Shown here in pieces: positions 11,363 through 23,155 of a DNA stretch of 64,000 bases. Numbering within the stretch: position 1 is the first letter of the stretch; each line of letters opens with the position of its first letter. The stretch is taken from assembly GCF_902459725.1 (NCBI RefSeq), contig NZ_CABPSH010000001.1, forward strand, positions 829,218 to 893,217, given 5' to 3'. Source of the stretch: Pandoraea eparura. GTDB taxonomy: Bacteria; Pseudomonadota; Gammaproteobacteria; Burkholderiales; Burkholderiaceae. The position numbers were made by a program, and so were the translations under genes. The notes beneath the pieces were generated by a model, which was given only the letters and a program-made list of their open reading frames with translations, was not told the DNA's origin and ran no database searches.

Positions 11363-12727
11363 ATGCTCGACAATCTCACTACGCGCCTCGCCAAGGTCGT
11401 CAAGACGCTGCGCGGCGAAGCCCGCCTGACCGAGGCCAACACGCAGGAAATGCTGCGTGAAGTGCGTCTCGCGCTGCTCGAGGCCGACGTCGCCCTGCCC
11501 GTGGTGCGCGATTTCGTCGCCAAGGTCAAGGAAAAGGCGCTCGGCGAGGAAGTCATTTCCAGCCTCTCGCCGGGCCAGGCGCTCGTCGGCGTGGTGCAAC
11601 GCGAACTGACCGCGCTCATGGGCGGCGATTACGAAGGCCGCGCCGCCGAACTCAATCTCGCGACCACGCCGCCCGCCATCATCCTGATGGCCGGTCTGCA
11701 AGGCGCCGGCAAGACGACCACCGTCGGCAAGCTCGCCAAGCTGCTGCGCGGCCAGAAGAAGAAGGTTCTCACGGTTTCCACCGACGTCTATCGCCCTGCC
11801 GCCATCGCCCAGTTGGAGACGGTGACGAAGCAGGTCGATGCCGACTTCTTCCCGTCGCAACCCGATCAGAAACCGGTAGACATTGCCCGTGCGGCCGTCG
11901 ACTGGGCCCGACGCCATCACCACGACGTGCTGCTCGTCGACACGGCCGGCCGGTTGGGCATCGACGAAGCGATGATGCAGGAAATCAGCGCCCTGCACGC
12001 CGAGTTGAAGCCGATCGAAACGCTGTTCGTCGTCGACGCCATGCTCGGCCAGGACGCCGTCAACACCGCGCGCGCCTTCAACGACGCGCTGCCGCTCACC
12101 GGTGTGGTGCTGACCAAACTCGACGGCGACTCGCGCGGCGGTGCGGCGCTGTCGGTGCGTCACATCACCGGCAAGCCGATCAAGTTCGTCGGTGTGGGCG
12201 AAAAGCTCGACGGCCTCGAAGTCTTCTACCCGGATCGCATGGCGAACCGGATTCTCGGCATGGGCGACATCCTCGCGCTCGTCGAGGAAGCGCAACGCGG
12301 CGTCGACGTGCAAGCCGCGCAAAAGCTCGCGGAGAAGGTCAAGAAAGGCGGCGACTTCGACCTGAACGACTTCAAGGCGCAAATCGGCCAGATGAAGAAC
12401 ATGGGCGGCCTGTCGTCGCTCATGGACAAGCTGCCTGCGCAATTCCAGGCGGCCGCCAGCCAGACCAACATGGATCAGGCCGAGAAGCAGGTGCGTCGCA
12501 TGGAGGGCATCATCAACGCGATGACACCGTCCGAGCGCGCCAAGCCGGAACTGATCAAGGCGAGCCGCAAGCGCCGTATTGCCGCCGGCGCGGGCGTTCA
12601 GGTGCAGGAGGTCAACCGCATGCTCAATCAGTACGACCAGATGCGCACCATGATGAAGAAGCTCAAAGGCGGCGGCATGATGAAGATGATGCGCAGCATG
12701 AAAGGCATGATGCCCGGTATGCGCTGA
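11363..12727 (+). CDS. ffh: Signal recognition particle protein Ffh
   Basis: The 454-residue SRP GTPase binds 4.5S RNA and signal sequences of nascent inner-membrane proteins and docks them to FtsY. It has an N domain at about 1-90, then the G domain with G1 GLQGAGKTTT (111-120), the DTAGR motif and TKLDGDSRGG. The Met-rich M domain covers about 300-454, with SRKRRIAAGAG for RNA binding and the Met-rich tail GGGMMKMMRSMKGMM. Length and motifs are standard. It is followed 107 bp downstream by a phosphoribosyltransferase gene. Confidence 0.97.
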   Translation: MLDNLTTRLAKVVKTLRGEARLTEANTQEMLREVRLALLEADVALPVVRDFVAKVKEKALGEEVISSLSPGQALVGVVQRELTALMGGDYEGRAAELNLATTPPAIILMAGLQGAGKTTTVGKLAKLLRGQKKKVLTVSTDVYRPAAIAQLETVTKQVDADFFPSQPDQKPVDIARAAVDWARRHHHDVLLVDTAGRLGIDEAMMQEISALHAELKPIETLFVVDAMLGQDAVNTARAFNDALPLTGVVLTKLDGDSRGGAALSVRHITGKPIKFVGVGEKLDGLEVFYPDRMANRILGMGDILALVEEAQRGVDVQAAQKLAEKVKKGGDFDLNDFKAQIGQMKNMGGLSSLMDKLPAQFQAAASQTNMDQAEKQVRRMEGIINAMTPSERAKPELIKASRKRRIAAGAGVQVQEVNRMLNQYDQMRTMMKKLKGGGMMKMMRSMKGMMPGMR

Positions 12728-12834
12728 CCGGGGCCTATCCGGTGGCCGCCGCTCACGCCGGCGGGCATTCCGGATATACTCCGGGCCGCACATCGCGCCA
12801 TCTCCCCGCAACACGTTCCCCAGGGTCGCCCCAT

Positions 12835-13383
12835 ATGAACCGCGAAGAAGCCCTCGAAGTATTCCGCAATTCCGAAGAGATCGTCTCGGCCGACGAGGTG
12901 AACCGGTCCGTCGACACGATGGCCAAGGCCATCAAGGACGCCATTGGCGACGAGTTCCCGATGGTGCTCTCGGTCATGGGCGGCGCGGCCGTCTTTACCG
13001 GCATGCTGCTGCCGCGCCTGGACTTCCCGCTGGAGTTCGACTATATCCACCTCTCGCGCTACAACAACACTACGACAGGCGGTGCGATGCAATGGCGCGT
13101 GGCGCCGCGCGACTCGGTGCGCGATCGCGTGGTGCTCGTGCTCGACGACATCCTCGACGAAGGCGCCACCATGGCGGCGATTCGCGACCGGATCCTGGAA
13201 ATGGGCGCCTCGAAGTTTTACAGCGCGGTGCTGTGCGAGAAGATCCTGACGAAGGATAAGCCGTCGCATCCGGATTTCTGCGGCTTCACTGTGCCGGACC
13301 GCTACGTCTTCGGTTGCGGCATGGATGCCAAGGGCTACTGGCGCAACCTGCCGGCGATCCGCGCGCTGACCACGCCGCGCTGA
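12835..13383 (+). CDS. Hypoxanthine-guanine phosphoribosyltransferase-type enzyme
   Basis: The product has 182 residues of the type I phosphoribosyltransferase fold. The PRPP-binding loop is VVLVLDDILDEGATM (about 100-114), with the two acidic residues followed by a Thr-containing turn. This enzyme class salvages purine bases to nucleotides with PRPP. The ATG at 12835 was chosen because homology-like sequence (MNREEALEVF) begins there; upstream codons look non-coding. The ribosome site is weak. The exact base preference (hypoxanthine, guanine or xanthine) is not certain from sequence. Confidence 0.88.
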   Translation: MNREEALEVFRNSEEIVSADEVNRSVDTMAKAIKDAIGDEFPMVLSVMGGAAVFTGMLLPRLDFPLEFDYIHLSRYNNTTTGGAMQWRVAPRDSVRDRVVLVLDDILDEGATMAAIRDRILEMGASKFYSAVLCEKILTKDKPSHPDFCGFTVPDRYVFGCGMDAKGYWRNLPAIRALTTPR

Positions 13384-13420
13384 GCGCCGCCGCGGGACGA
13401 CATCCCGTACGCATCTGACG

Positions 13421-13447
13421 ACAAAGGGGCCCGCGAGGCCCCTTTGT
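13421..13447 (+). terminator. Rho-independent terminator after the phosphoribosyltransferase gene
   Basis: Perfect 11-bp stem ACAAAGGGGCC / GGCCCCTTTGT with a 5-nt loop, located 38 bp after the stop codon. It also faces the convergent proS gene and may act in both directions. Confidence 0.8.
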
Positions 13448-13537
13448 CATACGAGTCATACGAGTCATGCCAGTCATGCCTTTCTGCTTTCATGACTGGC
13501 GCACCGGCGAGCTTACGCCCACCGGCACGGCACGTGA

Positions 13538-15277
<1,740 letters not shown>

Positions 15278-15452
15278 GCAGATTTCCGGGAAAAATGAGG
15301 GTCAACGGCACGGGCGGTGGTTCGGTCTGTTGCCGGGAGCGAAGCCGGGGCGCGCCCGAACCTCGTCGCAGCCCCTTGAGACACCCGCCGGCCGTACACG
15401 CCGCCCCGGTCACCCGAGCCGCCGCCGGCCGCCGCGCCGGTGATTATCTGTT

Positions 15453-15458
15453 TATAAT
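15453..15458 (+). promoter_or_regulatory. Likely -10 element of the rppH promoter
   Basis: A perfect TATAAT stands out in otherwise very G+C-rich sequence 34 bp before the rppH start codon. A matching -35 element is not clear. Confidence 0.45.
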
Positions 15459-15491
15459 CGAAGCAATTTTAAAGGATTCAAGGGTGGTTGT

Positions 15492-16151
15492 ATGCTTGAC
15501 CGTGAAGGCTTTCGCCCGAACGTCGGCATCATCCTCTTAAACGCACGCAATGAAGTGTTCTGGGGCAAGCGGCTGGGCGAGCACTCCTGGCAGTTCCCGC
15601 AAGGCGGCATCAAGTACGGCGAAACGCCCGAACAGGCCATGTTCCGAGAATTGCACGAGGAAACCGGGCTAAAGCCAGAACACGTCAAAATCATCGGTCG
15701 CACACGCGACTGGCTGCGTTATGAGGTGCCGGACAAATTCATCAAGCGCGAAGTGCGCGGACATTACCGGGGCCAGAAGCAAATCTGGTTCCTGCTGCGC
15801 ATGGTCGGTCGCGACTGCGATATCTGCCTGCGCGCCACCGAGCATCCAGAGTTCGATGCCTGGCGCTGGAACGAATACTGGGTGCCGCTGGATGCCGTGA
15901 TCGAGTTCAAGCGCGAGGTGTACCAGCTCGCGCTGAACGAACTCTCGCGCTATCTGCGACGCTCGGCCGCGCGCACACAGCAGGATCGGCGACGGTTTCC
16001 GCGCGCCGGAGCCCGGGTCGGGGAATTGCCGCCGGGCGCGACCCGTGCGCATGACGACACCTGCGGCAGTGACGACGACGGTAGCGGGGCCAGTGGCGCC
16101 GGTGAATTGGCAAGCGCCGCCGGTGTCGGCACACCGCCTCGGGAGCACTGA
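15492..16151 (+). CDS. rppH: RNA pyrophosphohydrolase (Nudix)
   Basis: The 219-residue Nudix hydrolase removes pyrophosphate from 5'-triphosphate RNA, which starts RNase E-dependent decay. The Nudix box Gx5Ex7REUxEExGU is complete at Gly38-Leu60 (REL at 52-54, then Glu56-Glu57). The N-terminal [15 protein letters not shown] and the [10 protein letters not shown] stretch are diagnostic of RppH/NudH. The conserved domain ends near 155; the remaining ~60 residues are a low-complexity Ala/Gly/Pro/Thr tail with no recognisable domain, longer than in enterobacterial RppH. Confidence 0.93.
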   Translation: MLDREGFRPNVGIILLNARNEVFWGKRLGEHSWQFPQGGIKYGETPEQAMFRELHEETGLKPEHVKIIGRTRDWLRYEVPDKFIKREVRGHYRGQKQIWFLLRMVGRDCDICLRATEHPEFDAWRWNEYWVPLDAVIEFKREVYQLALNELSRYLRRSAARTQQDRRRFPRAGARVGELPPGATRAHDDTCGSDDDGSGASGAGELASAAGVGTPPREH

Positions 16152-16307
16152 ACCGGCACGCCGTCGGCCTGTCCCATCATCGGTCGCGGGCGTCATGCCC
16201 GCGTCCTCTCCTTTAGCCCAGGCATCCTCCGGGATGCCGCGCGGATTGTCCGCGATCGCTCATCCGCTGTCCAACCGCCGTCCAACCGACATCTCGATCC
16301 CAAGTCC

Positions 16308-16895
16308 ATGCGTCTTTCCTTCGTTCGCCGCGCCCCGCGCCTGACCGCCCTCACGCCACTGGCCGCGCTGGCGCTGACAACCCTGATCACCGCCTGCAGC
16401 GGCACGATGCAGCCTCCCCAGGACTTCGACGAATATGTCGCCCAACAGGAAGCCGCCAAGGGCAAGTGGAAGGAAGCGGAAGCCACCCTGCCGACCACGG
16501 CGCCGCAAGACGCCGATCTGGTGAGCTTCCCCACCCTGCCGAACGCCACACTCGACTATGCGATCGACACAAAGTCGGTGCAGGTGACGAAGGACGGCGT
16601 GGTCCGCTATGTCGCCGTGATCCGCAGCAAGCAAGGCGCGCGCAACGTCTCATTCGAAGGCATCCATTGCGCGTCGTTCGAATCGCGCCTGTACGCGACG
16701 GGTCGCCCGGATGGCACATGGGTCGCGGCGCGCAACAGCGAATGGCGCCCGATTCGCCCGTATGGGTCGACGGCCTATCAGGGTATTCTGTTCCGCGACT
16801 ACCTCTGTCGGGACAAGACGCCGCTGGGTGACGCCAGGGAAATCGTGCAGAACCTGCGCTTCCCGAAGTTCGATCAGAACCAGAACTATCGGTAA
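16308..16895 (+). CDS. CNP1-like family lipoprotein
   Basis: The product has 195 residues. It has an N-terminal export signal with lipobox LITAC (acylated Cys about residue 30), then a CNP1-like domain at about 60-190 with conserved VVRYVAVIRSKQGARNV and FEGIHCASFE segments. The family is named after a meningococcal antigen and occurs in betaproteobacteria; its function is unknown. The ATG follows a poor ribosome site (ATCCCAAGTCC), so translation may be modest. It is a single gene with a terminator about 40 bp downstream. Confidence 0.85.
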   Translation: MRLSFVRRAPRLTALTPLAALALTTLITACSGTMQPPQDFDEYVAQQEAAKGKWKEAEATLPTTAPQDADLVSFPTLPNATLDYAIDTKSVQVTKDGVVRYVAVIRSKQGARNVSFEGIHCASFESRLYATGRPDGTWVAARNSEWRPIRPYGSTAYQGILFRDYLCRDKTPLGDAREIVQNLRFPKFDQNQNYR

Positions 16896-16935
16896 GGAGC
16901 GGTGAACGGTCGAGCGCCCTTGAGCGCCGACGTAA

Positions 16936-16969
16936 AAAAACGCCGGTCACGCATAGCGTGCCGGCGTTT
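16936..16969. terminator. Bidirectional terminator between the CNP1-like gene and proB
   Basis: Stem AAACGCCGG / CCGGCGTTT with a partly paired loop (CACGCATAGCGTG) and an A-run on its left flank. It lies between two convergent genes and has a good U-run for the minus-strand proB transcript. Confidence 0.8.
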
Positions 16970-17007
16970 CGCCTGTCTGGTGCGAGGCATTCGCCCCGCC
17001 CTGCGCC

Positions 17008-18141
17008 TCAGCGCAAGATCAGGTTGTCGCGATGGATCAGCTCGGGCTCGTTCGCAAAGCCCAGCACTTGCTCGATGTCACTGCTCGGGTGACGCCGAAT
17101 CAGACGCGCTTCCGACGCGCTGTAGTTCGACAGCCCCCGCGCGACTTCGTGACCGCCCTCGTCCACGCAGGCAATCACCTCGCCGCGCGCAAACGTGCCT
17201 TCGACATCGATCACGCCAATCGGCAACAGACTCTTGCCCTCTTGCCTGAGCTTCTTGGACGCGCCCGCGTCGATCACGACGCGACCGCGCACCTGCAAAT
17301 GATCCGCCATCCATTGCTTGCGGGCCGTCAGCACCGCCGTGCGCGCAACCAACTGCGTGCCGATAGCCTCGCCGCTCGCCAGACGCACGAGCACGTCGCC
17401 CTCGCGCCCCGACGCAATCACCGTATGCGCGCCACTCGTCGCCGCGCGCTTGGCCGCCAGGATTTTGGTCAGCATGCCGCCGCGGCCGATATTAGTGCCC
17501 GCCCCGCCGGCCATCGCTTCCAGGCGCTCGTCGCCCGCTTCGGCCTCGTGCACGAACGCGGCCTCGGGGTCCTTGCGCGGATCGGCCGTGTACAGACCCG
17601 ATTGATCCGTCAGGATGACCAGCGCATCGCCATCGATCAGGTTCGTCACGAGCGCGCCCAACGTGTCGTTGTCGCCGAACTTGATTTCGTCGGTCACAAC
17701 CGTGTCGTTCTCGTTGATGATCGGCACCACGCCCAGACGCAGCAACGTCAGCAAGGTCGTCCGCGCGTTCAGATAACGTTCGCGGTCGGCCAGGTCGGCG
17801 TGCGTGAGCAGAATCTGCGCGGTGCGCACGCCGTGCTCGGCAAAGCGGGTCTCGTAGACCTGTGCGAGGCCCATCTGCCCCACGGCTGCCGCGGCCTGCA
17901 GCTCATCGATGGCCGTCGGACGGCGCGCCCAGCCGAGGCGCTGCATCCCCTCGGCAATGGCGCCCGAGCTGACGAGCACCACCTGCTTTGGCGGACGCCC
18001 TTCGCCACCGTGCCGCAGCGCGGCGATCTGTTGTGCCCATCGCGCAATCGCGACATCGTCCAGCCCGCGACCGTCGTTGGTCACGAGACTGGATCCCACT
18101 TTCACCACGAGCCGCTTGGCATCGGCGATGACCGAACGCAT
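17008..18141 (-). CDS. proB: Glutamate 5-kinase
   Basis: The 377-residue enzyme catalyses the first step of proline synthesis, phosphorylating glutamate gamma-carboxyl with ATP, and is feedback-inhibited by proline. The amino-acid-kinase domain spans about 1-260 ([43 protein letters not shown]). A C-terminal PUA domain lies at about 280-365 ([13 protein letters not shown] and following), as in full-length bacterial ProB. It lies downstream of obg on the same strand after a 114-bp gap, the usual rplU-rpmA-obg-proB order of betaproteobacteria. AGGAGA precedes the ATG. Confidence 0.96.
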   Translation of the reverse strand: MRSVIADAKRLVVKVGSSLVTNDGRGLDDVAIARWAQQIAALRHGGEGRPPKQVVLVSSGAIAEGMQRLGWARRPTAIDELQAAAAVGQMGLAQVYETRFAEHGVRTAQILLTHADLADRERYLNARTTLLTLLRLGVVPIINENDTVVTDEIKFGDNDTLGALVTNLIDGDALVILTDQSGLYTADPRKDPEAAFVHEAEAGDERLEAMAGGAGTNIGRGGMLTKILAAKRAATSGAHTVIASGREGDVLVRLASGEAIGTQLVARTAVLTARKQWMADHLQVRGRVVIDAGASKKLRQEGKSLLPIGVIDVEGTFARGEVIACVDEGGHEVARGLSNYSASEARLIRRHPSSDIEQVLGFANEPELIHRDNLILR

Positions 18142-18255
18142 GGAACTGGATTCTCCTGCGAATGTATTGGGAAGACGGGCCGCTACCGCAGCCGAGTCGC
18201 TGGCGTGGGTGCGATGACAGGCCGCGCCATCGCCAGCGTTTGAGTGAGGTGGAGT

Positions 18256-19401
<1,146 letters not shown>

Positions 19402-19490
19402 TCAATCGACCGTCCGCAGACGATCCAAACTCTGTGTATTGGCCCGCCCGACGTGCCGACGGTTCGCCGGGCATCGGTGGGAAAAACAAA

Positions 19491-19519
19491 AAAGGCTCCG
19501 CATGGGAGCGGAGCCTTTT
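19491..19519 (-). terminator. Terminator or attenuator between rpmA and obg
   Basis: Stem AAAGGCTCCG / CGGAGCCTTT with an 8-nt loop, followed on the minus strand by a U-rich run (TTTTTTGTTTTTC). Its position 19 bp after rpmA suggests that ribosomal-protein mRNA ends here, with partial read-through or a separate promoter feeding obg. Confidence 0.85.
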
Positions 19520-19537
19520 GGTGGCAAAAGGCTTAGC

Positions 19538-19798
19538 TTACGCTGCCGGCACCACGCTAACCACTTGCTTCTTCGCTGCGCCCTTGACGGCGAATTGCAC
19601 GTGACCGTCGGCCAGTGCAAACAGCGTGTGGTCCTTACCAATACCGACGTTTTCGCCGGCATGCATACGAGTACCACGTTGGCGAACGATGATGCCGCCA
19701 GCCAGGATCGCCTGACCGCCGTACACCTTCACGCCAAGGCGCTTCGACTCGGAATCGCGGCCGTTACGGGACGATCCGCCTGCTTTTTTGTGTGCCAT
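19538..19798 (-). CDS. rpmA: 50S ribosomal protein L27
   Basis: The 86-residue L27 has an N-terminal tail that reaches the peptidyl-transferase centre. The sequence starts [19 protein letters not shown] and contains [15 protein letters not shown], both typical. There is no N-terminal cleavable extension of the Firmicutes type. It follows rplU after 28 bp, in the same transcript. Confidence 0.98.
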   Translation of the reverse strand: MAHKKAGGSSRNGRDSESKRLGVKVYGGQAILAGGIIVRQRGTRMHAGENVGIGKDHTLFALADGHVQFAVKGAAKKQVVSVVPAA

Positions 19799-19826
19799 GA
19801 CTTAACTCCTTACCTAGCTCGATCGA

Positions 19827-20138
19827 TTAGCCGTTGATGCTGTCGATACGCAGCTCGGTGTAGTTTTGGCGATGGCCTTGACGCTTTTGGTAGTGCTTGC
19901 GACGGCGCATCTTGAAAATCTTCACCTTGGGGTGACGACCTTGGGCAATAACGGTAGCCTTGACGGAAGCCCCACTGACCAACGGCGCACCGAACTTAAT
20001 CGATTCGCCCTCGCCAACGGCGAGAACCTGGTCGATGGTGATTTCAGCGCCAATGTCAGCCGGTATCTGTTCTACTTTGAGTTTTTCGCCAGCCGCAACC
20101 TTATATTGCTTGCCGCCGGTTTTTATGACCGCGTACAT
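19827..20138 (-). CDS. rplU: 50S ribosomal protein L21
   Basis: The 103-residue L21 binds 23S rRNA. It starts [14 protein letters not shown] and has the basic C-terminal signature [18 protein letters not shown]. It is the first gene of the rplU-rpmA pair and divergent from ispB; the ~280-bp space between them must hold both promoters. Confidence 0.98.
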   Translation of the reverse strand: MYAVIKTGGKQYKVAAGEKLKVEQIPADIGAEITIDQVLAVGEGESIKFGAPLVSGASVKATVIAQGRHPKVKIFKMRRRKHYQKRQGHRQNYTELRIDSING

Positions 20139-20415
20139 TGTTGAACCTCACTCATAAACAAGAGAATTTTCCGTGCAGGCCGAGGGTCCCGAAAGGACTC
20201 GACTTACCAGCCCATCGCACCACCGCAGACCGTCATACCGAGGTATTTTCAGACTTGGCGCAACGAATGCGCGCACGAAAACGGGGGATTATACAGACTT
20301 TCCCCTTTTGCGTCAAAGACTTCCGTGAAACCTGTCAATCCGCGGGGCTGGCGCCCGAAAGTCACCGTGCCCACTATATAATTTGGGGCGAATTTTTCCT
20401 CACCCGAGCCTTGTC

Positions 20416-21396
20416 TTGACTGCTTCGACTTCTCCCCAGAACGTACTGGCCGCCATCGCCGACGACATGCGTGCCGTCGACCAGCTTATCCGCCACCGGC
20501 TGGCCTCCGAGGTGGTCCTGATTAATCAGATCTCGGAATACATCATCAATTCGGGCGGTAAACGGCTGCGTCCGGCGTTGTTGCTGCTCGTGTCCGGTGC
20601 GCTCGGCGTGACCTCGCCGCATCGCTTCGAACTGGCAGCGGTCATCGAGTTCATTCACACATCGACGCTGCTTCACGACGACGTCGTCGACGAATCCGAC
20701 CTGCGCCGCGGCAAGCAAACGGCGAACGCACTGTTCGGCAACGCGGCATCGGTGCTGGTGGGCGACTTCCTGTATTCGCGCTCCTTCGAGATGATGGTGA
20801 GCGTGGACAACATGCGCGTCATGCAGATTCTGGCGCGCACCACCAACGTGATTGCCGAAGGCGAAGTGCTGCAGTTGCTGAACATGCACGACCCGGACGT
20901 CGACGAAGCCCGCTATCTGCAGGTCATTCAATACAAGACGGCCACGCTGTTCGAAGCGGCAACGCAACTCGCCGCCGTGCTCGCCAACGCCGATGCACAA
21001 ACCGAAGCGGCCGTGCGCGAATACGGTGGGCGTCTCGGCACGGCATTCCAGTTGATGGACGATTGGCTCGACTACGCCGGCGACACCGACGCGATGGGCA
21101 AGAACGCGGGCGACGATCTGCGCGAGGGCAAGCCGACGCTGCCGCTGATTCATGTGCTGCAACATGGCACCGACGCGGAACGCGCACTCGTGCGCGAAGC
21201 CATCGAGAACGGCGGCACCGACAAGTTCGATCCGATCCTCGCCGCGATCACGCGCACCGGCGCGCTCGATTACACGCTCGCACGCGCCAAAGAAGAAGCG
21301 GATGCTGCCGCACAAATTATTTCTACGCTCCCCTCTTCCCATTACAAAAATAGCCTGCTAGAATTATGTTCTTACTCGATAGCGCGACGCACTTAA
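20416..21396 (+). CDS. ispB: Polyprenyl (octaprenyl) diphosphate synthase
   Basis: The product has about 326 residues. It is a trans-prenyltransferase that extends farnesyl diphosphate with isopentenyl diphosphate to make the ubiquinone side chain. Both aspartate-rich motifs are present: HDDVVDESD (Asp88, 89, 92) and MDDWLDYAGD (Asp215, 216, 219), plus GGKRLRP near residue 48. No ATG fits; the TTG at 20416 is chosen because typical IspB sequence (TASTSPQNVL) begins there, and a TATAAT at 20377-20382 would give a leader of about 27 nt. A TTG at 20383 is the alternative. It ends 22 bp before tRNA-Pro. Confidence 0.9.
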   Translation: MTASTSPQNVLAAIADDMRAVDQLIRHRLASEVVLINQISEYIINSGGKRLRPALLLLVSGALGVTSPHRFELAAVIEFIHTSTLLHDDVVDESDLRRGKQTANALFGNAASVLVGDFLYSRSFEMMVSVDNMRVMQILARTTNVIAEGEVLQLLNMHDPDVDEARYLQVIQYKTATLFEAATQLAAVLANADAQTEAAVREYGGRLGTAFQLMDDWLDYAGDTDAMGKNAGDDLREGKPTLPLIHVLQHGTDAERALVREAIENGGTDKFDPILAAITRTGALDYTLARAKEEADAAAQIISTLPSSHYKNSLLELCSYSIARRT

Positions 21397-21418
21397 CGGC
21401 GAAGTAGCAGTATCGAAG

Positions 21419-21495
21419 CGGGGTGTAGCTTAGCCTGGTAGAGCGCTACGTTCGGGACGTAGAGGCCGGAGGTTCGAATCCTCTCACCCCGACCA
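21419..21495 (+). tRNA. tRNA-Pro (anticodon CGG)
   Basis: A 77-nt cloverleaf: acceptor stem CGGGGTG / CACCCCG, D arm AGCTTAGCCTGGTAGAGC, anticodon stem CTACG/CGTAG with loop TTCGGGA (anticodon CGG, reading CCG), T loop TTCGAAT, and an encoded 3' CCA. CCG is a very common proline codon in this G+C-rich genome. Confidence 0.97.
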
Positions 21496-21521
21496 GGATT
21501 ACCTTTGCTTACGAGCAAAGC

Positions 21522-21555
21522 AAAAAAACCGCCGGACGCGTCCGGCGGTTTTTTT
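21522..21555 (+). terminator. Terminator of the ispB / tRNA-Pro region
   Basis: Strong stem AAAAAAACCGCCGGA / TCCGGCGGTTTTTTT with a 4-nt loop and a 7-T run, 27 bp after the tRNA. Confidence 0.92.
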
Positions 21556-21749
21556 ATGCCTGCTGCAAATGCAGATGGGTGCCGATCTCGATGCGCCGAC
21601 GCGTCAACAACGTTGCGCGAATGGCTTGGCGTCCAACACATACGCGCCGGTACCGCTCACCCCGCAACCCGCTCGGACGACGCCCGCATCCCCTCTGCTA
21701 TAGTGGCAACTCATTGCCACCCGCTCGCGCCACTCGCGCGCCCAAACGC

Positions 21750-23042
21750 TTGGAAGCCTTGCCCTTGTGGGCGCAGATTTGCGCCGTCGCCCTCCTGATC
21801 GTCTGCTCGGGATTCTTCTCCATTTCCGAAACGAGCATGATGGCGCTCAACCGCCATCGCCTGAAGCACCTGGTCAGGATGAACGTGCACGGCGCCAGTG
21901 CGACGCAGGGGCTGCTCTCTCGCACCGAAGCCCTGCTCTCGACGATTCTCGTCGGCAACAACGTCATCAATACCGTCGTGCCCGTGCTCACCACGTCGAT
22001 CGCGGTGCGCTACTTCGGTAACGATGCCATTACGCTATCGGTCGCGACAGCACTCATTGCGCTGCTCATCATCATCTTTGCCGAGATCGGCCCGAAGATT
22101 GTCGGTGCAACGTATCCTGAACGCATCGCACTGCCGGCGAGCACGCTACTCAAACCGATCGTGACGGTGGCCGCGCCATTGGTCTGGGTGCTCAACGGCT
22201 TCGTGCGCGGCATGCTGCGCGTGCTGCGCATCGACACGCGCCGCGCGGCGAGCGAAGCACGCCTCACGACGGAAGAACTGCGCACCATCGTGCTCGAAGC
22301 CGGCAACTACATGCCGACCAAGCCGCGCAGCGTGTTGCTCAATCTGCTCGATCTCGAAAACATCGCGGTCGATGACGTGATGGTGCCGCGCGCACGCATC
22401 GAGGCGCTCGACATCTCGGCGCCGCTCGACACGATCCTCTCGCAGCTCGCGACCTGCTATCACAACAAGCTGCCGGTCTACGACGGCGACATCGACCGCG
22501 TCATCGGTATTTTGCCGGTGCGCCGCACGTTGGCCGCCCTGCAGCACCCGGACGATCTCTCGGCCGATACGCTGCGCGCATTGCTCGTCGAACCGTACTT
22601 CATCCCGAGCGACACGCCCGCGTTGCGCCAATTGCAGTATTTCCAGGAGAACCACCGGCGCGTGGGTCTGGTCGTCAACGAATACGGCGAAGTCGAAGGA
22701 CTGCTGACCACCGAGGACATCATCGAGGAGCTCATCGGCGAGTTCACGACCAGCATGCCGGGCACGGGAGGCAGCCGCTCGGGCTGGACGTCGGACGACG
22801 ATTGCCTGGTCAGCGGTGGCGTGGGGCTGCGCGACCTGAACCGCCGGCTGAACCTGCATCTGCCGACGGATGGCCCGAAGACGCTCAACGGGCTGATCCT
22901 CGAAGTGCTGCGCGAGATTCCCGAAGCGGCCGTCAGCCTCGAGATCAGCGGCGTTCGCATGGAAATCGTGCAAATCGACAATCAGGCAATCAAGATGGTG
23001 CGTCTGTTCAAGCCGGGCACGCGAACGCCGTCGCAGGATTGA
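21750..23042 (+). CDS. HlyC/CorC-family membrane protein with DUF21 and CBS domains
   Basis: About 430 residues. The N-terminal DUF21 membrane domain (about 1-175) has four hydrophobic stretches, followed by a CBS pair at about 195-330 (VDDVMVPRARIEALD, YGEVEGLLTTEDIIEELIGEF) and a C-terminal CorC/HlyC transporter-associated domain to about 425. Relatives take part in Mg2+/Co2+ export and resistance. The open frame extends upstream, but those residues are Arg/Pro-rich and non-conserved; the TTG at 21750, just before LPLWAQICAVALLI, is the best start and TATAGT near 21699 could be its -10. The start is not certain. Confidence 0.85.
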   Translation: MEALPLWAQICAVALLIVCSGFFSISETSMMALNRHRLKHLVRMNVHGASATQGLLSRTEALLSTILVGNNVINTVVPVLTTSIAVRYFGNDAITLSVATALIALLIIIFAEIGPKIVGATYPERIALPASTLLKPIVTVAAPLVWVLNGFVRGMLRVLRIDTRRAASEARLTTEELRTIVLEAGNYMPTKPRSVLLNLLDLENIAVDDVMVPRARIEALDISAPLDTILSQLATCYHNKLPVYDGDIDRVIGILPVRRTLAALQHPDDLSADTLRALLVEPYFIPSDTPALRQLQYFQENHRRVGLVVNEYGEVEGLLTTEDIIEELIGEFTTSMPGTGGSRSGWTSDDDCLVSGGVGLRDLNRRLNLHLPTDGPKTLNGLILEVLREIPEAAVSLEISGVRMEIVQIDNQAIKMVRLFKPGTRTPSQD

Positions 23043-23155
23043 GCCGTCCCCGTTCACTGCACGTGACACCCGCCCATTTTTCGGGCAATTCCGATTGAGC
23101 CGCCCCAGGGTTTTGACGAGACTGACGTTTCACGCAGCACTCGCCAGGCCCTGTC